From positions 1-21,870 of the forward strand of contig CACZOG010000042.1 in assembly GCA_902782715.1 (NCBI GenBank): a DNA stretch of 21,870 nucleotides. Direction: 5' to 3'. This DNA comes from an uncultured Lachnospiraceae bacterium. GTDB lineage: Bacteria > Bacillota > Clostridia > Lachnospirales > Lachnospiraceae. Below the pieces are notes generated by a model. It did not search any database and was not told where the DNA came from. It worked only from the letters and a program-made list of their open reading frames with translations. Both the position numbers and the translations under genes were made by a program. This document shows, one piece after another, positions 1 through 7,640 of this stretch. Each line of letters starts with the position of its first letter. The stretch's first letter is position 1.

Positions 1-126
1 CTTTCGGATGAGATCTGCGAGAAGATCGGAGTATCCAGCCGAAGCGGAGAAGGTGTTTATCTTACCCTTGTTTTAAACGATAAAGAAGACAGAGACAAAG
101 TATTCATGTCTTATCTTTTCGAGTAA
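1..126 (+). CDS. 3' end of an unrecognised gene (partial)
   Basis: Frame 1 is open from the first base of the window to a TAA at 124-126 and gives 41 residues ending VFMSYLFE. The segment is charged and soluble-looking (LSDEICEKIG, VYLTLVLNDKEDRDK), with no membrane segment or motif I can name. Codon use is like that of the neighbouring genes, which supports a real C-terminus. The start lies outside the window. It runs in the same direction as the MATE pump, with a 134-bp AT-rich gap between them. I do not recognise the family. Confidence 0.6.
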   Translation, partial: LSDEICEKIGVSSRSGEGVYLTLVLNDKEDRDKVFMSYLFE

Positions 127-260
127 GTTATCAGTCTGTGCATTGGACAAATCGTTTTAAAAATTGTAAAAATCTATCATAATATTATTTATATATTGAG
201 AGCAGCTTAAAAAAGTAATATTATTGCTTCTGATATCGTGAAGATGATTAATGAGGCAAT

Positions 261-1640
261 ATGGGAAAAACTGTAAAAAGAAATTCAGAAATAAATGAAT
301 ACACTCCGCTTCTGGTCATAGCGGGGCCGATGTTCCTTGAATTGTTCTTGGGAACGATGCTTAACAACATCGACACTTTAATGCTTAGTCACTACGATGA
401 ATATGCCGTAGGAGCAGTCGGAAACGCCAACCAGATCATGTTCATGCTGAACATTCTCTTTAATATCATTGCGACGGCAACGGGTGTTGTTGTTGCACAG
501 TATCTGGGAGCAAAACAGTATGACAAGATGAACATGATATATACGCTTGCAGTTGTGTTCAACGCGACATTCGGAGTGGTCTTAAGTCTTGGCATCGTTC
601 TTGCCAATCCCCTTTTTATGACAATGCTGAAAGTCTCGTCCGAGATGCGTCCTTATGCCATGACATATATTTATATTGTCGGCGGCGGAAGTTTTCTTAT
701 GGCGATATATAATGTTTTAATGCAGATCCTCAGGTGTAACGGATATCCCAAAGTCGGAATGTATATTTCGCTTGCGATAAACGTTATAAACATCGGAGGA
801 AACTATCTGTTCCTCTACGGCGGATTAAAGCATCTGAACATGGGCGTGGCAGGCGTTGCGATCTCAACGGTTGCTGCCAGAATAATAGCGGTAATTGCCG
901 CATTTGTATTCTTTTACGGTGCAAAGATCGGTAAGATCGCACTTAAATACATCAGGCCTTTTCCGTACAATCTTTTATGGAAGATGGTTAAGATCGGCCT
1001 TCCTTCGGCAGGAGAGAATCTCTCGTACACGCTCTATCAGATGTGCCTTCTTTCGTTTGTAAACGGGATGGGAAACGATTCGGTAAATGCGAGAGTCTAC
1101 TGCAATGCGCTTATTTCGTTTGCGATGATATTCTCGAATTCGTCGGCCATGGCAACGCAGATAATCACCGGTCATCTTGTCGGTGCAGGTAAGGAAGACA
1201 TAGCGTATAAAAGAGTGTTTAAAACACTCCTTACTTCAATGCCCATTACAATAGCTCTTGCCACGATAAACCGCATTCTGTGCCCTTATACGTTAAGGAT
1301 CTTCACGCAGAACGAGGCGATCATCGCACTCGGATGTTCAATTATGTTTGTGGATATCTTCGTTGAAATAGGAAGGTGTCTGAATATGACGTTCATCTGC
1401 TCACTGAAGGCGGCAGGTGCATATATTTTCCCGCTGATCGTCGGTCTTATCACGATGTGGGGACTGGGCTTAACCTGCGGATATACTTTCGGAGTCCTTC
1501 TGGGAATAGGCGTAGCGGGCGTTTTCATGGGAACCGCCACGGACGAGTGTATCCGAGGACTGATAGTAATGTATTACTGGTACAGGAAAAAATGGTACGG
1601 CAAGTCCGTAGTCGATAAAAAAGCACAAAGCGAAGAATAG
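261..1640 (+). CDS. MATE family multidrug/metabolite efflux transporter
   Basis: Predicted polytopic inner-membrane exporter of 459 aa, the usual MATE length. The MATE (NorM/DinF-like) family exports cationic compounds or metabolites using a Na+ or H+ gradient; the substrate here cannot be told. The N-terminal half has the expected pattern: PLLVIAGPMFLELFLGTML helix, then NNIDTLMLSHY, AVGAVGNANQIMF and GVVVAQYLGAK, which match the conserved MATE TM1-TM2 region. About 12 hydrophobic helices follow, and the tail is charged (KKWYGKSVVDKKAQSEE). The ATG at 261 has a GAGG four bases upstream, a somewhat short spacing. The stop at 1638-1640 is separated by one base from the stop of the convergent sensor kinase gene, so the two 3' ends are tail to tail with no room for a separate terminator. 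Confidence 0.93.
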   Translation: MGKTVKRNSEINEYTPLLVIAGPMFLELFLGTMLNNIDTLMLSHYDEYAVGAVGNANQIMFMLNILFNIIATATGVVVAQYLGAKQYDKMNMIYTLAVVFNATFGVVLSLGIVLANPLFMTMLKVSSEMRPYAMTYIYIVGGGSFLMAIYNVLMQILRCNGYPKVGMYISLAINVINIGGNYLFLYGGLKHLNMGVAGVAISTVAARIIAVIAAFVFFYGAKIGKIALKYIRPFPYNLLWKMVKIGLPSAGENLSYTLYQMCLLSFVNGMGNDSVNARVYCNALISFAMIFSNSSAMATQIITGHLVGAGKEDIAYKRVFKTLLTSMPITIALATINRILCPYTLRIFTQNEAIIALGCSIMFVDIFVEIGRCLNMTFICSLKAAGAYIFPLIVGLITMWGLGLTCGYTFGVLLGIGVAGVFMGTATDECIRGLIVMYYWYRKKWYGKSVVDKKAQSEE

Positions 1641-1641
1641 A

Positions 1642-2745
1642 TCATCCTTCTTTTGCAATCAACGGGAGAGATACCGTAAAAGCGGATCCGCTGTCGGGTT
1701 CGGACTTAACGGATATCCTCCCGTTCATCATATCTATGATACGTTTAACGAGCGAGAGTCCGAGACCGTTTCCGCTTGTTGCGTGCGAAGAGTCTCCCTG
1801 ATAGAATTTCTCGAAAATATGTCTCTGCGTATTTTCATCCATTCCCACTCCGTTGTCCGAAATTATCACATATACCGCATCGCTTCCGATACTGGCTTTA
1901 ACCATGATATTGCCGTTTTCGGGAGTGAATTTGACCGCATTCGATAAAAGGTTCATCCAGACGTGATATAAAAGATCTTTGTTCTGATAGTAATCGATAT
2001 CGTCAAGTTCCATATCTATCGAAATATTCTTATTAGTCCACTGTTCCTCGAAAACAAGCATGCATGTTCTTAACTGTTCGTCCAGACTGAAGGATTCCTT
2101 GTCCGTAATGATCTCCTGTGATTCGAGTTTGGATAAAAGAAGCACGTTTGAAGACATCGTTGCAAGATGTTCGCTTTCATCCATGATTATCTTTGCAAAT
2201 TCACTCTGCTGTTCAGGTGTAAGATTGCCCGTATATAGCTGTTTTGCGAAGCCTCGTATGGAAATGATAGGGGTCTTGAATTCATGCGAGAAATTGTGGA
2301 TAAAATCGTTTCTGAAGATCTCCGTCGAAGAGAGTTCGTGCGTCATGTCGTCGAAAGCCTCAACGAGAGTACCGAGATCTGTTTTTTCCGTGAAAAAGTT
2401 TGTGATCCCTTCAACTTTGACATCGTAATTGCCGTTTGCCACCTGCTTGGTTATACGTGTGAGTTTACGAAGCGGAAGGAAAACGTTTCGGTTGATTATG
2501 ACCGAGAAAACGGACGAGGAAACATAACTGAAGGCGAGAACGATAAGAGTCATGTTCAAAGGTGTCAGATGCAGACGGTCTTTAAGAGGAGTTAAGTATA
2601 GGATCATCATGATTCCTCCGGCAAGAACGTTTGATACCGTAAGTGCGAATATCATAAAAAAGCTGATTCGAAAGATGATGCTTTCAATCAGCTTGCTTAC
2701 AAGGGTTCTGATACCGTTCAACATTTTTTTGACGACTTTTTTCAT
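1642..2745 (-). CDS. membrane sensor histidine kinase (HAMP-HisKA-HATPase)
   Basis: Kinase partner of the adjacent OmpR-type regulator, 367 aa. Visible order: TM1 about residues 24-50, a very short outside loop of about 12 residues, TM2 about 62-84, HAMP about 85-137, and a HisKA H-box with FSHEFKTP (phospho-accepting His154). The ATP-binding domain has an N-box NLLSNA (265-270), G1 DNGVGM (297-302), F-box FEKFYQ (311-316) and G2 GNGLGLSL (325-332). All catalytic boxes are intact. The near absence of an extracytoplasmic domain suggests sensing within or at the membrane. The start has a good GGGAG ribosome site six bases upstream and lies 20 bp after the regulator stop, as in an operon. It is the last gene of the acyl-CoA synthetase - regulator - kinase operon. 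The ligand is unknown. Confidence 0.95.
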   Translation of the reverse strand: MKKVVKKMLNGIRTLVSKLIESIIFRISFFMIFALTVSNVLAGGIMMILYLTPLKDRLHLTPLNMTLIVLAFSYVSSSVFSVIINRNVFLPLRKLTRITKQVANGNYDVKVEGITNFFTEKTDLGTLVEAFDDMTHELSSTEIFRNDFIHNFSHEFKTPIISIRGFAKQLYTGNLTPEQQSEFAKIIMDESEHLATMSSNVLLLSKLESQEIITDKESFSLDEQLRTCMLVFEEQWTNKNISIDMELDDIDYYQNKDLLYHVWMNLLSNAVKFTPENGNIMVKASIGSDAVYVIISDNGVGMDENTQRHIFEKFYQGDSSHATSGNGLGLSLVKRIIDMMNGRISVKSEPDSGSAFTVSLPLIAKEG

Positions 2746-2765
2746 AAATCGCTCCCTGATAAATG

Positions 2766-3440
2766 CTATTCTTTTTTAACTGCTTTGTATCCGAGTCCGC
2801 GGACCGTAACTATCTCAAAATCGTCATTGTTTTTGAAGCGGTCACGCAGTCTGTTGATGTGGACATCCACGGTTCTCTCTTCGGACTGGGTTTCGGAATC
2901 CCAGAATTCCTCCATTAACTGTCTTCTTGTAAAAGTCTTGTTGGGATAAGAGAGAAGTTTGAAAAGAAGCTGAAATTCTTTTCGGGGAAGTTCGTATTCC
3001 GTGTCGTTTTCACGCACCGTAAAAGAATCATACAAAAGTGCGGTGTTTCCGATCACGAGTTCATGTTCCGCAGCAATGTGGGCTCTTCGAAGAAGTGCCT
3101 GAATACGCAGAATGAGTTCGAATTCGTCGATGGGTTTAACCATGTAATCGTCGGTTCCGGTCAAAAAGCCTTTACGGATATCATCCTGTGAATCCTTCGC
3201 CGTAACCATGATGATCGGGATCTGAGAACCGGAATTTCTTAAGACTCTGGTAAAAGTAATGCCGTCCATAACGGGCATCATGATATCAACCAGAATAAGA
3301 TCTATATGATTCTCATCGAGGACCTGAAGAGCTTCTTCGCCGTTTGATGCATGCAAAGTGGAGTAGCCGTTCTGGGTAAGAACGACCTCCATAAGCCTTG
3401 CCGTATTTTTGTTGTCTTCAACGATGAGAATATTAAACAT
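2766..3440 (-). CDS. OmpR/PhoB-type response regulator
   Basis: 224-aa two-domain DNA-binding response regulator, the normal length for this family. The receiver domain has the acidic pair E8-D9, the phospho-acceptor D52 in LVDIMMPVMDG, switch T80 and conserved K102 in DYMVKP. The C-terminal winged-helix domain (about 125-224) shows the typical PRKEFQLLFKLL, SEERTVDVHINRLRDRF and VRGLGYKAVK signatures. Its ATG lies three bases after the stop of the acyl-CoA synthetase gene (TAA-GAC-ATG) without a clear ribosome site, so translation is probably coupled to the upstream gene. It is presumably phosphorylated by the kinase encoded just downstream. Targets are unknown; the divergent promoter region at 5079-5264 is a natural candidate. 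Confidence 0.96.
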   Translation of the reverse strand: MFNILIVEDNKNTARLMEVVLTQNGYSTLHASNGEEALQVLDENHIDLILVDIMMPVMDGITFTRVLRNSGSQIPIIMVTAKDSQDDIRKGFLTGTDDYMVKPIDEFELILRIQALLRRAHIAAEHELVIGNTALLYDSFTVRENDTEYELPRKEFQLLFKLLSYPNKTFTRRQLMEEFWDSETQSEERTVDVHINRLRDRFKNNDDFEIVTVRGLGYKAVKKE

Positions 3441-3443
3441 GTC

Positions 3444-5078
3444 TTACTTGTTCTGGAACTGTGAAGAATTCTGCTTTGAAGGGATGTTAAGATATCTGAC
3501 AATCTTCATGCTTGCATTCTTGATAAATTCCTCTTTACGGAGTTTTACAACAGCAATACGCTTGTACATGGGACGCTTGTTGTTAATCTTTTCTTTGAGA
3601 GCATTGAAATAATCGTAGTTGTCGAAATAATCCTCTTCGGGATAAATTTCCGCAACAATCTTTCCGTCCTCGTCATATACCAGAACTTCGCGGACCTGAG
3701 GATCCCTTGCAAGATCTTCTTCCAGTTCTTCGGGAGAGAGGTTCTCGCCGTTTGAAAGGATGATAAGGTTTTTCTTACGGCCCGTAAGAGTTATGAATCC
3801 TTCATCATCAACGTATCCCAGATCTCCGGTATGATACCAGCCTTCAGGATCTATTACGGCTTTGGTAGCTTCTTCGTCCTTGTAATATCCCTTCATGACG
3901 TTGTCGCCCCTGAAGAGTATTTCGCCTTCATCGGAAACTTTAACTTCCATTCCGGGAACGAGCTGTCCGACGCTTCCGTCTTTGTGATGGTAAGGTCTGT
4001 TAACAGCCGTACAGGGGGAACACTCAGTTGTTCCGTAGCCGTTTAAAATTTCGATACCCCAGGTACGGAATTCTTTTACATACATGGGATCGAGTGCAGC
4101 GCCGCCGCAGATGATGTAATCAAGATTGCCGCCGAATACTTTGTGGATGGCGGCATATGTTTTCTTTCTGACATCGACACCTGTTTTTAAAAGAACGTCG
4201 GTTGATGTCATAAGACCTTTTATGGCAGTGGTTTTGCCCTTCTTGTCAATCTCGCCCCAAATCTGCTTGTGGAAGAATTCCACGAACAAAGGAACAAGGA
4301 ATATTGTCTGAGGCTTAAAGTCAGCCAGATTTTTCTTAACGTACTTCGGGCTCTTGTTTATGTATGTTGACTCACCGTAGTTCATTGTCATGAAGATTCC
4401 GACGATAAGTCCGAATGCATGATGGAAAGGAAGGACTGCCAGAACATTTCCTTCGGGTTTATAGAGACGACAGGTCTGGTTGACTTCGAATGCTATGTTT
4501 CGGTTGGTCAATTCAACGCCTTTGCATTTTCCGCTTGTTCCCGAGGTAAAGAGAATCGCTGCAGTCTTTTCAGGGATAATCTGATATTCAAGGAACTCTG
4601 TGTTTCTCGCTTTAAGAAGTTTTCTTCCTTCATAAAGAATCGTATCAAAAGTGCCGAGATCGTAAACTTTTTTGACAGCCTTGGCATCTATTTTTTCTAC
4701 AAACTGATCGGTTACGAGAGCGTAATCGCAGTCACCGAGTTCGATAAGAGAATTGATTTCCGCAGAGGGCAGACTCTTGTCGATGGCAACAGCCACATTT
4801 CCGCCGTTAACGCATGCGAAGAATGCAACAAGCCATTCATAGGAATTCTTTCCGATAATTGCTACATGTTTGTCTTTTATCTTCTTGCTGTACATCCATG
4901 TTCCGAACGCATTGACATCTTCTCTCAAGTCCGAAAAGGTTTTGCGCATTTCACCGGTTTCACAAGGGTAAACGAATGCGATTTTATCGGGAAAATCAAC
5001 TGCTTTTGTAAGGATGAGATCTTTCAGATCGCTGATGTCTTCAAGGGTATCGTACAAAGGATATTTTTTGTTTTTCAT
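3444..5078 (-). CDS. AMP-binding long-chain fatty acid--CoA ligase (acyl-CoA synthetase)
   Basis: Adenylate-forming enzyme of 544 aa that would activate a carboxylic (probably fatty) acid with ATP and CoA. Motifs in order: P-loop FTSGTSGKCKG (from about residue 177), LPFHHAFGL, the A5 motif NGYGTTE (about 346-352), WYHTGDLG with Asp419, the hinge GRKKNLIILSNGENLSPEELE, and the C-terminal catalytic Lys525 in KNASMKIVR. The core is complete and cytosolic, with no signal peptide. An in-frame TTG lies four codons further upstream, but it overlaps the GGAG ribosome site. The ATG at 5076-5078 sits six bases from that GGAG and is the better start. It is the first gene of an operon with a two-component pair, which suggests that fatty-acid activation is under, or feeds, that system. 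The exact substrate chain length cannot be read. Confidence 0.93.
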   Translation of the reverse strand: MKNKKYPLYDTLEDISDLKDLILTKAVDFPDKIAFVYPCETGEMRKTFSDLREDVNAFGTWMYSKKIKDKHVAIIGKNSYEWLVAFFACVNGGNVAVAIDKSLPSAEINSLIELGDCDYALVTDQFVEKIDAKAVKKVYDLGTFDTILYEGRKLLKARNTEFLEYQIIPEKTAAILFTSGTSGKCKGVELTNRNIAFEVNQTCRLYKPEGNVLAVLPFHHAFGLIVGIFMTMNYGESTYINKSPKYVKKNLADFKPQTIFLVPLFVEFFHKQIWGEIDKKGKTTAIKGLMTSTDVLLKTGVDVRKKTYAAIHKVFGGNLDYIICGGAALDPMYVKEFRTWGIEILNGYGTTECSPCTAVNRPYHHKDGSVGQLVPGMEVKVSDEGEILFRGDNVMKGYYKDEEATKAVIDPEGWYHTGDLGYVDDEGFITLTGRKKNLIILSNGENLSPEELEEDLARDPQVREVLVYDEDGKIVAEIYPEEDYFDNYDYFNALKEKINNKRPMYKRIAVVKLRKEEFIKNASMKIVRYLNIPSKQNSSQFQNK

Positions 5079-5104
5079 AATGATCTCCAATGGAATTTTT
5101 TTGA

Positions 5105-5118
5105 TACGCGCCCGCGTA
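5105..5118. promoter_or_regulatory. Perfect dyad at predicted transcription start: candidate operator
   Basis: TACGCG-CC-CGCGTA is a perfect 6-bp inverted repeat with a 2-bp centre. It is GC-rich in an otherwise very AT-rich intergenic region and lies just where the minus-strand transcript of the acyl-CoA synthetase operon should begin. A repressor site or a 5'-end hairpin are both possible. The binding protein is unknown. Confidence 0.4.
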
Positions 5119-5124
5119 AATACA

Positions 5125-5153
5125 ATTATACTTTATTTAAATTAATGAAACAA
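5125..5153 (-). promoter_or_regulatory. sigma-A promoter of the acyl-CoA synthetase operon
   Basis: On the minus strand, TTGTTT (5153-5148) is followed by a 17-bp spacer and a perfect TATAAT (5130-5125). The predicted start is near 5118, giving a leader of about 40 bases before the ATG at 5078 with its GGAG. Confidence 0.75.
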
Positions 5154-5192
5154 GTTTTAATCGCTTTTACCGTTTTCTGTCATACATTTTTA

Positions 5193-5221
5193 TTGAAAAT
5201 AAGGGCACTTTATGGAATAAT
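5193..5221 (+). promoter_or_regulatory. sigma-A promoter of the c-di-GMP/hybrid kinase operon
   Basis: TTGAAA (5193-5198), a 17-bp spacer and AATAAT (5216-5221). The predicted start is near 5228, about 37 bases before the ATG at 5265. It is divergent from the acyl-CoA synthetase promoter, with the -35 boxes about 40 bp apart, so one regulator could act on both. Confidence 0.65.
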
Positions 5222-5264
5222 TAAAATGTAGTTTTGTGACTTTTTGTACGGAGGGAAAACCTTT

Positions 5265-7640
5265 ATGTCCAAATGGATTATTGTTGTTGATGACGATATA
5301 GCCAATCTGAAAATGGCAGGGCATATTTTAAGCCAGAACAATATGAGAGTAACTGCCTTAAAATCGGGCAGAATGCTTATAGATTATATAAAAGAAAACG
5401 GGGCTCCCGACCTCGTTCTGCTTGATATCAAAATGCCGGAGATCGACGGTTTCGAGACGCTTAAGCTCCTCAGGGATATGGAAAAAGAGAGCAACATGTC
5501 CGAGACTCCGGTCATTTTCCTTACGGCCGACGAAAACGAGGAAACGGAGAGCAGGGGCTTCGAAGTCGGAGTTTCCGATTTCATCAGAAAGCCTTTCAAC
5601 CCCCAGGTTCTTCTTCGCCGTATCGAGAATATCGTTTCAATGCAGAGCGAAATGATAAGCTGGAAAAACGAGGCTTCCACGGACAAACTCACGGGACTTA
5701 TCAACAAAGCGGCAGCAGGCAAAGAGATGGAAAGAATGTGCCTTAATTCTTCGGGCGCATTAATGATGATAGACCTCGATTCCTTCAAACTCGTAAACGA
5801 TATCTACGGTCATGATATGGGAGATAAAGTCCTTATCGGATTTGCCAACATCATCAAGGAAGAGATAAACGAACGCGGCAAATGTGCAAGAATCGGCGGC
5901 GATGAGTTCATAGCTTTCGTAGAGGATGTAAAAACAGAAGAACAGGTTTCGACCATCTGCGAGAATCTTAACGCGAATCTTACCGCCAAAGCGATCGAAC
6001 TTATGGGAGAGGACATGAACATTCCTCTCGGTGTTTCCATCGGTGCGGTATACATTCCCGAGTACGGAAGGGATTACAGTGCACTTTTTAAGATCGCCGA
6101 CAAAATGCTTTATAACGTCAAGAAAAACGGCAAACACGGATATGCCGTTCATAACAGCGACAGTGCGTCCGATGATGACGACGAGAATGCAACGCTCGAC
6201 ATTCGTGCGATCTCGGAAATCCTGGGAGAGAGAAACATCCCCAACGTTGCGCTCCAGCTTGACATGGAAGCTTTCACATATGTTTACAGATATGTTTACA
6301 GATATATCATCCGCCACAACGTAAATGCATGCAAAGTGCTCTTTACGCTTCATCCCGCTTCGGGTGTCGGAGAGGCTGCTTTTAAGGATTACTGCGAGAA
6401 ATTCGGAGAGCATGTAAGCAAATCCATGAGAAAATCCGACTTCTTCATGCAGAACAGATATAACCAGTTCTTCATCTTCCTTACCGACATCAGAGAGGAT
6501 TCCACTGACAAGGTTATTTCCCAGCTTATCGCTTCATGGCACAAAAAATTCCCGAATACATGCGTGATCACTTTCGAAGCCGAATTCATCAAGAACGATG
6601 TTCCCAAGGCATATAAGAAAGAAAAAAGAGTCATCATCGTCGATGACGACATGATCAATCTTCAGGTTGCCGGCAAGGTTTTAAGCGAGGGCGGAATCCA
6701 TGTTACGGCATTAAAATCAGGTTCTTCCCTGCTTGAATATCTTGATGCAACGGAGACGATCCCCGATCTTATCCTTCTGGATGTTAAGATGAGCGGACTC
6801 GACGGTTATGAGACACTCAAGAGACTTCATCAGAAAGGCGGAGAGATCTCGGGCATTCCCGTTATCTTCCTTACCGCAGACGATTCGGAAGGCGCAGAGA
6901 GCAAGGGCCTGGCTGCGGGTGCAATGGACTTTATCAAGAAGCCCTTCGTTCCCGAGGTTCTTTATCTTCGCGTAAGACATATTCTCGAGCTTCTTTCACT
7001 TCAGAAACAGTTAAGCAACGAAGTTGAGATCAAAACAAGCGAAAACAGAGACTTATTCATACATGTCGTTGAATCCCTTGCGGATGCCATCGATGCCAAA
7101 GACAATTATACGAACGGTCATTCCGGCCGCGTTGCCGAGTATGCGAGAGAGATCGCAAAGCGTGCGGGTTATTCGGAGACCATGCAGGAAGAAATTTACA
7201 TGATGGGTCTTCTGCATGACGTTGGTAAGATCGGAGTTCCCGATGAAGTTATCAACAAACCCGGCAAACTTACCGAAGATGAGTTCGATCTGATAAAGAG
7301 ACATCCTCTTATGGGTGCCAGAATCCTTGAGAACATCAAGGAAAGACCGAACCTGGCTCTCGGAGCCAAATATCATCATGAGCATTATGACGGAAGCGGA
7401 TATCCCAACGGACTTGCGGGAGAAGATATTCCCGAGCCTGCAAGGATCATCGCCGTTGCCGATGCATATGATGCCATGTCAAGTTACAGAAGTTACAGGG
7501 AAGCCCTTTCCCAGGAGAAGATTATTGAAGAGATCTCGAACGGCAAGACAAGCCAGTTCGATGCCAAATTCGCCGATATAATGCTTTCGATCATAAGAGA
7601 GGACAAGGAGTACAAACTCAGGGAGACTCAAAATGAATAA
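5265..7640 (+). CDS. REC-GGDEF-degenerate GGDEF-REC-HD-GYP c-di-GMP synthase/phosphodiesterase
   Basis: Cytosolic 791-aa protein predicted to both make and break cyclic di-GMP. Order: REC1 (about 1-125; D54, T87, K109), GGDEF (about 138-298; intact GGDEF at 211-215, but no RxxD inhibitory site), a second GGDEF-like domain (about 310-450) in which the signature reads RYNQF (398-402) while an RxxD (RKSD, 389-392) is kept, REC2 (about 455-580; D506, K559), and HD-GYP (about 590-780; NGHSGRV, HDVGKIGVPD at 651-660, HHEHYDGSGYP at 704-714), with all metal ligands expected of the family. REC1 and REC2 resemble each other closely (VIFLTAD...DFI[RK]KPF), which suggests internal duplication. A TTG at 5244 is in frame, but GGAGGG at 5250-5255 places the start at ATG 5265. 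It is the first gene of an operon with two hybrid kinases that could phosphorylate its receivers. Confidence 0.93.
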   Translation: MSKWIIVVDDDIANLKMAGHILSQNNMRVTALKSGRMLIDYIKENGAPDLVLLDIKMPEIDGFETLKLLRDMEKESNMSETPVIFLTADENEETESRGFEVGVSDFIRKPFNPQVLLRRIENIVSMQSEMISWKNEASTDKLTGLINKAAAGKEMERMCLNSSGALMMIDLDSFKLVNDIYGHDMGDKVLIGFANIIKEEINERGKCARIGGDEFIAFVEDVKTEEQVSTICENLNANLTAKAIELMGEDMNIPLGVSIGAVYIPEYGRDYSALFKIADKMLYNVKKNGKHGYAVHNSDSASDDDDENATLDIRAISEILGERNIPNVALQLDMEAFTYVYRYVYRYIIRHNVNACKVLFTLHPASGVGEAAFKDYCEKFGEHVSKSMRKSDFFMQNRYNQFFIFLTDIREDSTDKVISQLIASWHKKFPNTCVITFEAEFIKNDVPKAYKKEKRVIIVDDDMINLQVAGKVLSEGGIHVTALKSGSSLLEYLDATETIPDLILLDVKMSGLDGYETLKRLHQKGGEISGIPVIFLTADDSEGAESKGLAAGAMDFIKKPFVPEVLYLRVRHILELLSLQKQLSNEVEIKTSENRDLFIHVVESLADAIDAKDNYTNGHSGRVAEYAREIAKRAGYSETMQEEIYMMGLLHDVGKIGVPDEVINKPGKLTEDEFDLIKRHPLMGARILENIKERPNLALGAKYHHEHYDGSGYPNGLAGEDIPEPARIIAVADAYDAMSSYRSYREALSQEKIIEEISNGKTSQFDAKFADIMLSIIREDKEYKLRETQNE
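6278..6305 (+). repeat. 12-bp tandem repeat inside the c-di-GMP enzyme gene
   Basis: The unit ATATGTTTACAG occurs at 6278-6289 and 6290-6301, followed by ATAT (2.3 copies). It encodes YVYRYVYRY in the degenerate GGDEF domain. It is in frame, so slippage would add or remove four residues without breaking the protein. Confidence 0.85.

Noticed and set aside
5079..5090. TTG start four codons upstream for the acyl-CoA synthetase
   Set aside because: The TTG overlaps the GGAG ribosome site; the ATG at 5076-5078 is correctly spaced.
5155..5176. Three TTTTA/TTTTC runs at about 8-10 bp spacing as OmpR-type direct repeats
   Set aside because: They are AT-rich and irregular, and indistinguishable from background without comparative data.
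4419..5231. 270-codon open frame on the plus strand opposite the acyl-CoA synthetase
   Set aside because: It is a shadow of the strongly supported synthetase gene, its product has no recognisable motif, and it would cross the divergent promoter.
5244..5264. TTG start seven codons upstream for the c-di-GMP enzyme
   Set aside because: The GGAGGG ribosome site lies inside this extension (5250-5255) and points to ATG 5265.
5760..6413. 217-codon open frame on the minus strand opposite the c-di-GMP enzyme
   Set aside because: It overlaps intact GGDEF coding sequence and has no ribosome site or recognisable product.
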